Shown here one piece after another: positions 8,245-15,448 of a stretch of DNA of 64,000 nucleotides; position 1 is the stretch's first letter, and each line of letters begins with the position of its first letter. The translations under genes were made by a program, and so were the position numbers. The stretch covers positions 1-64,000 of the forward strand of contig DBTU01000035.1 of NCBI GenBank assembly GCA_002307215.1, given 5' to 3'. Under the pieces are notes generated by a model that saw nothing but the letters and a program-made list of their open reading frames with translations, made no database searches and was not told the DNA's origin. Source of the DNA: Lachnoclostridium sp. UBA1308 (GTDB taxonomy: Bacteria > Bacillota > Clostridia > Lachnospirales > Lachnospiraceae).

Positions 8245-8277
8245 GGTTAGTATATTCTAACCCATGTGAATTGTCAA
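8245..8277 (-). promoter_or_regulatory. HD-GYP gene promoter with DtxR-like operator over the -10 box
   Basis: On the minus strand, TTGACA (8272-8277), 17-bp spacer, TATACT (8249-8254). GGTTAGTATATTCTAACC (8245-8262) has perfect GGTTAG/CTAACC half-sites six bases apart and covers the -10. It matches the feo operator at 16 of 18 positions. Confidence 0.75.
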
Positions 8278-8315
8278 TGTTCATAATAAAGGTTCCTAAT
8301 GAAAACGTTACAGTT

Positions 8316-8344
8316 TGAAATCTTATCCGTACTATGCTATACTG
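8316..8344 (+). promoter_or_regulatory. Promoter of the DtxR-family regulator
   Basis: TTGAAA (8316-8321), 17-bp spacer, TATACT (8339-8344). Just downstream, 8361-8371 contains two CTAAC half-site-like words (CCACTAACTAACG); weak evidence for autoregulation. Confidence 0.55.
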
Positions 8345-8399
8345 GATTGAAGTTCTATACCACTAACTAACGATAACAATATGAAAATGGGGAATTCTT

Positions 8400-8774
8400 A
8401 TGAATTATAATGAATCAACTGAGAATTATCTTGAAACCATCTTAATGCTTAGTAAAAGTCTGCCCGTCGTTCGTTCCATTGATATTGCGACTGAACTTGG
8501 CTATAAAAAATCCAGTGTCAGTGTAGCTATGAAGAACCTACGCGAGAAGGAATATATTACTGTCACAGATGCCGGCTTTATCTATCTTACAGACAAGGGC
8601 AAAAAAACTGCCGACATGATTTTAGAAAGACACCAGCTTCTTTCCGTCTGGCTGGAAAAGCTTGGCGTTGATGCAAAAACTGCCTCGGAAGACGCGTGTA
8701 AAATAGAGCATGTAATCAGTAAGGAAAGTTTTGATGCGATTAAAAGCCATGTACAGGCAATCTCCCATAAATAA
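8400..8774 (+). CDS. DtxR/MntR-family metal-dependent transcriptional regulator
   Basis: 124 residues: an N-terminal winged helix (about 5-65, with IDIATELGYKKSSVSVAMKNL as recognition region) and a dimerisation/metal-binding domain. Candidate metal ligands are His78 (ERHQLL) and the cluster Cys100, Glu103 and His104 (DACKIEH). There is no C-terminal SH3 domain, so it is of the short MntR/IdeR-like type. Such proteins repress metal-uptake genes when loaded with Fe2+ or Mn2+. The gene is divergent from the HD-GYP gene and about 1 kb from the feo operon, both carrying DtxR-like operators, so it probably is their repressor (inference). Mn2+ versus Fe2+ specificity cannot be settled here. Confidence 0.92.
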   Translation: MNYNESTENYLETILMLSKSLPVVRSIDIATELGYKKSSVSVAMKNLREKEYITVTDAGFIYLTDKGKKTADMILERHQLLSVWLEKLGVDAKTASEDACKIEHVISKESFDAIKSHVQAISHK

Positions 8775-8853
8775 TAACAAAATCAGAACTCCGGATAGAG
8801 TGATTTGCTTCCCCTGTGGTGACAGCTTGAACAATCCCTTTCGGAGTAAACTC

Positions 8854-8927
8854 CTGTAAAAGAAACAGGGTACAGATACAAATGTCTTATCAATGACAAT
8901 TGCATCCATACCCTGTTTCTTTTACAG
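8854..8927. repeat. Long inverted repeat, possible terminator
   Basis: The 19-bp arms CTGTAAAAGAAACAGGGTA (8854-8872) and its exact complement (8909-8927) are separated by 36 bp and followed by TTTTTG. It may terminate the regulator transcript. A perfect 19-bp arm with a long loop is unusual for a terminator and could also be a small fold-back element. Confidence 0.6.
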
Positions 8928-9014
8928 TTTTTGAATATATTCGGAAGTAATTAGTCCTATTTTTATTACTTTTACTGTACAGTCAAAGGGGATTATAGTA
9001 AAATCAATTTGACA

Positions 9015-9097
9015 TTTATCTTTGGCAAACCTACTGAAAGGTAGCGACGCAAAGCTATAGGGCCTAATCTTTTTAAGAATCGGCAGCCAGTTGCAAT
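9015..9097 (+). ncRNA. c-di-GMP-I riboswitch (GEMM-I)
   Basis: The sequence carries the class I aptamer landmarks in order: GGCAAACCTACTGAAAGGTAG (a stem CTACT/GGTAG capped by a GAAA tetraloop), then GACGCAAAGC, GGGCCTAA, and a second hairpin ending GGCAGCCAGTTGC. The GNRA tetraloop and its receptor and the GCAAAGC core are diagnostic. Downstream, CGCTACC (9130-9136) can pair with GGTAGCG (9040-9046) of the aptamer, or its CGCT can pair with AGCG (9155-9158) beside the GAGG ribosome binding site, so the switch probably acts on translation; that mechanism is inferred. It controls the degenerate GGDEF gene at 9171. Confidence 0.88.
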
Positions 9098-9170
9098 TTC
9101 TCAAAATTACAGGGTCGTACTATGCTTTCCGCTACCAAGTATCCACTGACCGAAAGCGAGGCTAATACAA

Positions 9171-9674
9171 ATGACATATTATGAAACTATTTTACCTTTA
9201 AATTCTCACGCTGCTCATTTTAAAATATCCGCAGAACGGATGTTATATAATAGCAGAAATAACGGGCCTCACATTATGATTGTCTTTGGTCTTAATCATC
9301 TTAGTGATATCACCGCTGATTACGGACCTATAACCGAGTTAGAACTGACCTGTTATGTTCAAGATATATTAAAAGCATATATACCCGAGCCAAATCTATT
9401 TTGTCCCTTAACCTCTGATACTTTCGCCGTATTTCTGGAAAACTTTAAAGATATCGACGTTGCTTTACTGGTTATACAGTTAACTGAAGAAATCTCCAGT
9501 TTTCAAAAACAAAATGATATAACACTTTCCTTCGGTATTTGCAAAGAGACTCCTTTTTTATCCAATGTATTATCCCTATACAATTGTGCCCTGTATGCAA
9601 AGGAATCCGTTAAAATTGACTCTTTACAATTTCTCGCTGATTACAGTGAACTTGAACCCGCATTGCTTAAATAG
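9171..9674 (+). CDS. Degenerate GGDEF-domain protein under c-di-GMP riboswitch
   Basis: 167 residues that follow the GGDEF fold without its catalytic signature. The early strand HIMIVFGLNHLSDITADYGP matches the usual DIDxFKxxND region with the metal-binding aspartates lost, SDTFAVFLE stands where GGDEFxxxL would be, and LSFGICKE plus LYNCALYAKESVK give the C-terminal part. It should not make c-di-GMP; degenerate domains often bind the nucleotide or a partner. There is no membrane segment or second domain. A c-di-GMP-I riboswitch lies 70 bp upstream, so expression should respond to the same messenger. The ribosome binding site is a modest GAGG about 9 bp upstream. Confidence 0.72.
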   Translation: MTYYETILPLNSHAAHFKISAERMLYNSRNNGPHIMIVFGLNHLSDITADYGPITELELTCYVQDILKAYIPEPNLFCPLTSDTFAVFLENFKDIDVALLVIQLTEEISSFQKQNDITLSFGICKETPFLSNVLSLYNCALYAKESVKIDSLQFLADYSELEPALLK

Positions 9675-9676
9675 AT

Positions 9677-9721
9677 GTACCGAGGGTCTGTTGCAGTTTT
9701 CTTGTGCAAGCCCCTCGGTAC
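9677..9721. terminator. Bidirectional terminator
   Basis: GTACCGAGGG (9677-9686) and CCCTCGGTAC (9712-9721) form a 10-bp stem between convergent genes, with T-rich sequence on the plus-strand side. Confidence 0.75.
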
Positions 9722-11614
9722 TTATCTTTTATACCTTCGTTTATTAATTGCCTTATTCTTATACATGATATGGTCAGCCTGGTCTATCATGATTTTAATA
9801 TCTTGATCATCGGTTATATAATCGCATACCGAACCCATACTGATCTCTATTCGATATGGTCTCTTTGATTTCATATTATATTTCTCTATGTATTCCTTTA
9901 CCGCAGTCATATAACGATCCTGCGAAACATCATCATCCTCCACACCTGCTACTAGGAATTCATCTCCCCCGATCCTGGCACAGATATCATTTCCCCTGCT
10001 GCAACTTTGAAACGCATTTGCTACAACCGTTATGATATTATCCCCCTCCTGATGTCCGTACTGGTCATTAATGGATTTCAGATTATCAAGATCGGACATA
10101 ATGATCATTAGCTTTTTTTTCTGGGTAATTGCTTCATTGATTAAATTTGGCAGGTTCTGATCCAGACCCCTGCGGTTGTAGATTCCGGTGAGAACATCAC
10201 GGAAGGAAGTACGATACAATCTCCTGTGTGTGCGATTAAATTCCAGTATATTCATAATATTCCTGCTCCAGTTACGGTAGATAATATTAAATACCTTTAC
10301 CTTATCTCCGTAAGTAAGAACAGAATAGCCAATTGTATTTTCATTAAAATGAAGGGGCGTAAAATAGTACGCTTTGGGCTTCTCCCTCTCCTTCCACAAA
10401 TCAGGTAACATGTCTTTGGTGAAAAACGTATCCTGACTACCAACCATTTCCTCATTTTCATTAACCAAGGCTAATGACATTTTATTCGTATAGCCGACGG
10501 TGAGTGTTTTCTCCTTATCTGAGCTATAATTATGAGCACTTCCATCCCAGTTATTGCACAGACAAAGATAGTAATCCGAGCAATCCTTGACCAGATACAA
10601 ATACTGACAGAACTTTTTAATACATTCATCAAAATCTGCTACGGCTGCCAGTGACTCCATCATATAGCTGTCCAACAAAATCGTATACTCCTCATTTTTT
10701 TTCTTCAGTCGGTTAAAGCTACTCCGCTTCATAAAGTTTACATCATTGCACCCGCAGCTTTGTCCGATTTCAAGATGACCTTTACTGACACTTGTAAGCT
10801 CTGGCCGTACCCCGGTCATAAGTCTTGTCAATTCACAGACAGCTTCAGCTCCGGTCTGCATAATCGGAGCTAAATACGTAGTAATTACCGTGCTGCAAAA
10901 AGCCGCCTCATCGGTAGCATCAAATCCTGTTACAAGGATATCCTCGGGTACATGAAATCCATTCTTTGTCATTTCATTTACAAACCCGATAGCCATACAG
11001 TCACTGATACACATAACTGCTTCCGGCTTAATTATCTTACCGCTTATAATATCCCGTGCAAGTCTTTCTCCGCCGGGATAATAGAATTCTCCGTCATAAC
11101 TTATGCGATCTTCATCGATGGGTATCCCGTGCCTACTTAAGGAATCCTTAAATCCCGCCACACGATTAATCGTAGAGAGGGATTTCGGATCCGCTGCCAG
11201 ACAAAAGATATCACTCACTCCATGCCGTTCGATTAGATGATCGGTCAACTGCTCCATGGCCTTTCTGTCATTTGTATAAATATATGGATAATACGCAGAG
11301 GCTAGATCTATATAAAGCACCGGGCACTTACAATTATTTAAAAGCATTTTTTCAATCTCTTGCGGCAGGTTATCGGCTGCCAGCGTGATTCCGGCTACGA
11401 TAATCCCGTCAAAAAGCTCAAAATTAATAAGATTGTATATATTCTTTTCGCCCATCTTATATTCAGGTAGGCCGGAATTTCTGATAAAAGTAGAAAAAAT
11501 AGCTACATCATAATCCAAAGCATAGCACTGAGTAATAATACCACCCAAAAGCCTGTGCTGGTATAATTCCTCAACCTCGGATATTATGACTCCGATTAGT
11601 TTTCTCTTTTTCAT
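9722..11614 (-). CDS. Cytoplasmic LacI-type ligand-binding domain fused to GGDEF (diguanylate cyclase)
   Basis: 630 residues from the ATG at 11614, which has GGGGTGA upstream. Residues about 1-300 form a periplasmic-binding-protein-like fold as found in LacI-type regulators (IGVIISEVEELYQHRLLGGI, DGIIVAGI, then DILVTGFDATDEAAFCSTVI) but with no DNA-binding helix-turn-helix and no signal peptide. A middle region (about 300-470) precedes a GGDEF domain starting FRDVLTGIYNRRGL. The GGDEF motif is near 548, with an RGND inhibition site five residues before it. It should make c-di-GMP in response to an intracellular sugar-like ligand (inference). The gene is single, ending at the hairpin 9677-9721. 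Confidence 0.87.
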   Translation of the reverse strand: MKKRKLIGVIISEVEELYQHRLLGGIITQCYALDYDVAIFSTFIRNSGLPEYKMGEKNIYNLINFELFDGIIVAGITLAADNLPQEIEKMLLNNCKCPVLYIDLASAYYPYIYTNDRKAMEQLTDHLIERHGVSDIFCLAADPKSLSTINRVAGFKDSLSRHGIPIDEDRISYDGEFYYPGGERLARDIISGKIIKPEAVMCISDCMAIGFVNEMTKNGFHVPEDILVTGFDATDEAAFCSTVITTYLAPIMQTGAEAVCELTRLMTGVRPELTSVSKGHLEIGQSCGCNDVNFMKRSSFNRLKKKNEEYTILLDSYMMESLAAVADFDECIKKFCQYLYLVKDCSDYYLCLCNNWDGSAHNYSSDKEKTLTVGYTNKMSLALVNENEEMVGSQDTFFTKDMLPDLWKEREKPKAYYFTPLHFNENTIGYSVLTYGDKVKVFNIIYRNWSRNIMNILEFNRTHRRLYRTSFRDVLTGIYNRRGLDQNLPNLINEAITQKKKLMIIMSDLDNLKSINDQYGHQEGDNIITVVANAFQSCSRGNDICARIGGDEFLVAGVEDDDVSQDRYMTAVKEYIEKYNMKSKRPYRIEISMGSVCDYITDDQDIKIMIDQADHIMYKNKAINKRRYKR

Positions 11615-11798
11615 ATGATTTTTCACCCCAATCATTCGTAGCGGTAAACCCGGCAATGACATAACGTAATTATACTAATTATACTCTTTGTTTTTTCTAT
11701 TTAATAGTCCTAATTTCCTATTTTTATCATATATTTCGTAAATGAATGTCATTTCATGTCACTCATTAACTATATTATACATTTGCAATAGTGTTTAC

Positions 11799-12491
11799 TT
11801 ACCTACTTTCCAGCCCTTTTATTAACTTCTTCTGATCTATCAGCTTGAAGCTGGTTCCATAATAATCAATCAAAGCCTCCTCCTTCATACGTGCAAGCTC
11901 TCTGCACATGGAGGTACGGGCAACATTCAAATAATCGGCCAGCTCATTTCGATTTAATTTTATCTCAAAAATAACGTTTTTATTTTTTTCCGCCTCGCTT
12001 AACAGGTAACTGGACAGCTTATCCCGCATTCCTTTTAATACGAGGAGCTCCATCTTGTGGTTAAGGTTCCTATTCTTCTCACCAAGGACAACCATCATAT
12101 TCTGAATCAGTCTGATATGGAACGTACAGCTGTTACCACAGGATTTGATGACCCTTTCATATGGAATCAGAACTATCTGTACCGCTTCTCTTGCCCTCAC
12201 ACTTACCGGCGCTACACGATCTGCCGTACATACAATTCCCTCCGCAAATAGATCAGAAGCACTTAAGACAGCTACAATATGCTTGTTTCCTGACAGATTT
12301 TCTTTTATAATCTCGATACTTCCTGTCAGTATAACACCTACATAATCTATTACATTTCCGGAGAGGAAGATGTATTCCTCCGCCTGATAGTTCCGAGTCC
12401 GGGCATTCATGCACTGCATCAGCGGTAAAAGCTGTGTTTCATCAATTCCTCGAAATAAAGCACATTCTTTTAAAACCGTATAATTCTCCAT
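11799..12491 (-). CDS. Crp/Fnr-family regulator divergent from hcp (HcpR-like)
   Basis: 230 residues: a cyclic-nucleotide-binding-type beta barrel (about 10-125, with YIFLSGNVIDYVGVILTGSI) and a C-terminal winged helix-turn-helix (about 150-225, LNRNELADYLNVARTSMCREL). It has no Fnr-type N-terminal cysteine cluster. GGAGG lies before the ATG. It is transcribed away from hcp, and a 22-bp perfect palindrome sits between them at the class II activator position of the hcp promoter. It therefore most likely activates hcp in response to nitric oxide or nitrosative stress, the role of HcpR-type proteins (inference). Confidence 0.88.
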   Translation of the reverse strand: MENYTVLKECALFRGIDETQLLPLMQCMNARTRNYQAEEYIFLSGNVIDYVGVILTGSIEIIKENLSGNKHIVAVLSASDLFAEGIVCTADRVAPVSVRAREAVQIVLIPYERVIKSCGNSCTFHIRLIQNMMVVLGEKNRNLNHKMELLVLKGMRDKLSSYLLSEAEKNKNVIFEIKLNRNELADYLNVARTSMCRELARMKEEALIDYYGTSFKLIDQKKLIKGLESR

Positions 12492-12589
12492 AGCGCCTCC
12501 TTCAATTTATCATTACTGTAACTATATTGATTTGCACATCATAAGACGCTTCTAGGATATGTCATGAATCAATAAAATATTTTATTTTA

Positions 12590-12635
12590 CAATGTAGCCA
12601 TGGCTACATTGCTCAATATATATCTGTATTATACT
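12590..12635 (+). promoter_or_regulatory. hcp promoter with Crp/Fnr-type operator
   Basis: A perfect 22-bp palindrome occupies 12590-12611 (half-site CAATGTAGCCA). TATACT follows at 12630-12635. With a start near 12642 the palindrome centre would be at about -41.5, the classical position for Crp/Fnr class II activation. The -35 region (TTGCTC) is poor and overlaps the palindrome, as expected for an activator-dependent promoter. Confidence 0.75.
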
Positions 12636-12713
12636 CAGGATGTTCACAAAAATCAATCATAAACAAGTGAGTTGTAACCAATTCGCTTGTCATGAATTCA
12701 AAGGAGAATAGCA

Positions 12714-14351
12714 ATGGAGAATAAAATGTTTTGTTATCAATGTCAGGAGACCGCCGGTTGCCAGGGTTGTACCCAGTTCGGAGTTTGTGGAAAATCTCCC
12801 GATTTAGCTAAAATGCAGGATCTGCTTATCTATGTAACCAAGGGTTTAAGTGAAGTGACGACCCAACTTAGAGCGCAGGGATCAAATATAACCCCGGAAA
12901 TCAATCATTATATCACCGTTAATCTGTTTACAACCATCACAAATGCTAATTTTGATGATGAGATTTTCTACAAGCGAGTAATTGAAACCTTAAGTATTAA
13001 AAACCTATTACTCAAACAGATCTTGGATGCTTCCACCCTTACCCCTGCTGCCCTGTGGTCAGCTGACACAAGAACGGCACTGGAAGAAAAAGCTGCCACC
13101 GTAGGTGTCTTGACTACCGAAAATGAAGACATTCGAAGCCTAAGAGAGCTAATCATCTATGGTCTCAAGGGTCTTGCTGCCTACCTTAAGCACGCAAACG
13201 AGTTAAGCTCTGAGAGTGATGAGATTTGCGCCTTCCTACAGAGAGCACTGGCAGCAACACTGGATGACAACTTAAGTGCAGACGCCTTAATTGCCCTAAC
13301 TCTTGAGACCGGTAAATTCGGTGTGGACGGCATGGCACTTCTTGACTCCGCCAACACCGGAAGCTACGGCAATCCCGAGATTACCAAAGTTAATATCGGT
13401 GTCGGAACAAAACCCGGAATTCTTATCTCCGGTCATGATTTAAAGGATCTTGAGTTACTCTTAGAACAGACGAAAGGAACCGGTGTTGATGTGTATACTC
13501 ACTCCGAGATGCTTCCTGCCCACTACTACCCTGCTTTCAAGAAATATGATAACTTTGTAGGCAACTATGGTAATGCATGGTGGAAGCAAAAGGAAGAATT
13601 CGAAAGCTTCCGTGGCCCGATTCTGATGACCACTAACTGTGTCGTACCTCCTGCCGTTTCCTATAAAGACAGATTATTCACCACCGGAGCCTCCGGGGTA
13701 ACAGGCTGTACACATATTGAAAAGGATGAAAACGGTCATAAGGATTTTACTAAGATTATCGAACTTGCGAAAACCTGTGACGCTCCGATTCAAATTGAAG
13801 AGGGTGAAATCATCGGCGGCTTTGCTCACAATCAGGTACTTGCATTGGCCGATAAGATAGTTGATGCAGTTAAATCCGGTGCCATCCGCAAATTCTTTGT
13901 CATGGCAGGTTGTGACGGCCGCCAGAAATCCAGAAATTATTATACAGACTTTGCAAAGGCACTTCCAAAGGATACCGTAATTCTCACGGCAGGCTGTGCT
14001 AAATATAAATATAACAAACTTGATTTGGGTGATATCGGTGGAATACCAAGAGTTCTCGACGCTGGTCAGTGTAACGATTCCTACTCCCTCGCTGTGATTG
14101 CCCTCAAATTAAAGGAAGTATTCGGACTTGAGGATATCAATGAGCTTCCGATTGCCTATAACATTGCCTGGTATGAGCAAAAAGCTGTCATAGTCCTTCT
14201 TGCGCTGCTCCACTTAGGCGTGAAGAAAATTCATTTAGGACCTACTCTTCCTGCCTTCCTATCTCCGAATGTGGCAAAGGTTCTGGTAGAAACCTTCGGT
14301 ATCGCAGGCATCGGTACAGTAGATGATGACCTCAAGTTATTTTTAGAATAA
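12714..14351 (+). CDS. hcp: Hydroxylamine reductase / hybrid-cluster protein Hcp
   Basis: 545 residues. The N-terminal cysteines Cys7, Cys10, Cys19 and Cys25 (CX2CX8CX5C) bind a [4Fe-4S] cluster as in class I Hcp of anaerobes. Hybrid-cluster ligands are recognisable in TTNCVVPP, the TGCTHIE segment, and TAGCAKYKYNK toward the C-terminus. Hcp reduces NO to N2O and can reduce hydroxylamine, protecting anaerobes from nitrosative stress. AAAGGAG lies just before the ATG. It is monocistronic, with its own activator-type promoter and a strong terminator. Confidence 0.96.
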   Translation: MENKMFCYQCQETAGCQGCTQFGVCGKSPDLAKMQDLLIYVTKGLSEVTTQLRAQGSNITPEINHYITVNLFTTITNANFDDEIFYKRVIETLSIKNLLLKQILDASTLTPAALWSADTRTALEEKAATVGVLTTENEDIRSLRELIIYGLKGLAAYLKHANELSSESDEICAFLQRALAATLDDNLSADALIALTLETGKFGVDGMALLDSANTGSYGNPEITKVNIGVGTKPGILISGHDLKDLELLLEQTKGTGVDVYTHSEMLPAHYYPAFKKYDNFVGNYGNAWWKQKEEFESFRGPILMTTNCVVPPAVSYKDRLFTTGASGVTGCTHIEKDENGHKDFTKIIELAKTCDAPIQIEEGEIIGGFAHNQVLALADKIVDAVKSGAIRKFFVMAGCDGRQKSRNYYTDFAKALPKDTVILTAGCAKYKYNKLDLGDIGGIPRVLDAGQCNDSYSLAVIALKLKEVFGLEDINELPIAYNIAWYEQKAVIVLLALLHLGVKKIHLGPTLPAFLSPNVAKVLVETFGIAGIGTVDDDLKLFLE

Positions 14352-14366
14352 TTTATTATGATTTGG

Positions 14367-14407
14367 AAACTCTACCGGAGAGACGCAGATTTTCTCCGGT
14401 AGAGTTT
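14367..14407 (+). terminator. Terminator after hcp
   Basis: AAACTCTACCGGAG (14367-14380) pairs perfectly with CTCCGGTAGAGTTT (14394-14407), followed by TTC. Confidence 0.85.
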
Positions 14408-14465
14408 TCTGTAAATCAAATACTTTTACCCTTGTCTAAGTATGATAGGAATGAGAGGATACCAC

Positions 14466-15086
14466 ATGAGTGCTTTTTTAGGACCTATTCATCATTGGTT
14501 ATATAATAAAATTCAATTACAACAGGAAATCATTGACGAAATCTATTTGCTAAATCAAAATTACGATCTTGCTCTGGAGACTGAGTGCAACATACGTTTC
14601 GGATTCTTTGAAAACAAACCCCTGGAGGAAATAATCGACCACTGCAACCTCCATGGATGGCTTCAGGATCGGGTGTCCCAGGTGGAATATAAATATGCTT
14701 ACTGTGTCACAACTCTTCTTGGGAAATATCCGGAGACGAAGAATTCTCTTCTTGCTCTGTTGAATAAAAAGGGGATTCATCTTGCAATAACCTTAAAGGA
14801 ATTTCGTTTGAATGCGGAAGGAATTTATAAAGCTATTAATGATAATTTATTGGACGGAATGCCCTGCGACCATGCCAACCGGACCATTAAACAGAGCGAT
14901 AGCGAAGTTGTGTGGACAAGAGAACTATGTATTCATACACCCTATTGGGAAGAAGTCGGAGGTGATATAAACATTTACTATGAGCTTAGGGATGCTTGGC
15001 TGGAAGGCCTGGTGAGCGAGCTTGGTTACTCCTTCGAGAAGGTTGACGCAAAGACTTACCGGATTAGAGAAGTTGAGATATCATAA
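14466..15086 (+). CDS. Conserved protein of unknown function
   Basis: 206 residues from the ATG at 14466 (GAGAGG upstream; an ATG eight codons earlier is less well placed). It begins MSAFLGPIHHWLYNKIQLQ and has the C-terminal motif CIHTPYWEEVGGDINIYYEL. It is soluble, with no signal peptide or TM segment. The paired histidines near residue 9-10 and the Cys-His of CIHTPYWE could be ligands for a metal or cofactor, but that is a guess. I do not recognise a named family. It follows hcp after a terminator, so it is probably transcribed separately, though redox stress is a plausible shared context. Confidence 0.75.
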   Translation: MSAFLGPIHHWLYNKIQLQQEIIDEIYLLNQNYDLALETECNIRFGFFENKPLEEIIDHCNLHGWLQDRVSQVEYKYAYCVTTLLGKYPETKNSLLALLNKKGIHLAITLKEFRLNAEGIYKAINDNLLDGMPCDHANRTIKQSDSEVVWTRELCIHTPYWEEVGGDINIYYELRDAWLEGLVSELGYSFEKVDAKTYRIREVEIS

Positions 15087-15115
15087 GATGCAAATAATTT
15101 GTGACATATTCGTAT

Positions 15116-15238
15116 ATGTTTTATATAATTCAACAGGTCCTGGCATGTTTTATATATTCATCCGAAAAGGGCAGTATCCAAAAGCATTACCAAGAGCTCG
15201 TGGCTACGTTGGAACGCAAATATAATGACATGAACTAA
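15116..15238 (+). CDS. Possible small ORF or gene remnant
   Basis: 40 residues with a hydrophobic start (MFYIIQQVLACFIY) and a charged, coiled-coil-like end (QKHYQELVATLERKYNDMN). There is no ribosome binding site. The tail looks like the C-terminus of a larger protein, so this may be a deletion remnant. It ends just before the terminator at 15252. Confidence 0.25.
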   Translation: MFYIIQQVLACFIYSSEKGSIQKHYQELVATLERKYNDMN

Positions 15239-15251
15239 TTCTTGATACTAA

Positions 15252-15306
15252 GGGGCTTTTGCATATATAGCTTGTATTTTTTGGCTATTTTGCAAAAGCC
15301 TCTTTT
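15252..15306 (+). terminator. Terminator hairpin
   Basis: GGGGCTTTTGCA (15252-15263) pairs with TGCAAAAGCCTC (15291-15302), with one G-U pair, followed by TTTT. It lies in the otherwise empty stretch between the unknown gene and the methyltransferase. Confidence 0.7.
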
Positions 15307-15448
15307 CGTCAATCTTTTTCTCCTACCCTTCGCTTACCCATAATATATTTTTGCAATTTACTAATACGGGAAAATATAAATGTTAATTATTTCCATTTTA
15401 CCGTTTTCATGTTATACTTATCCAATAATGGGTTGGAGGGATTTCAAA

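Noticed and set aside
8622..8909. Minus-strand frame across the DtxR gene end
   Set aside because: Overlaps a real gene antisense and crosses the inverted repeat; no start signal.
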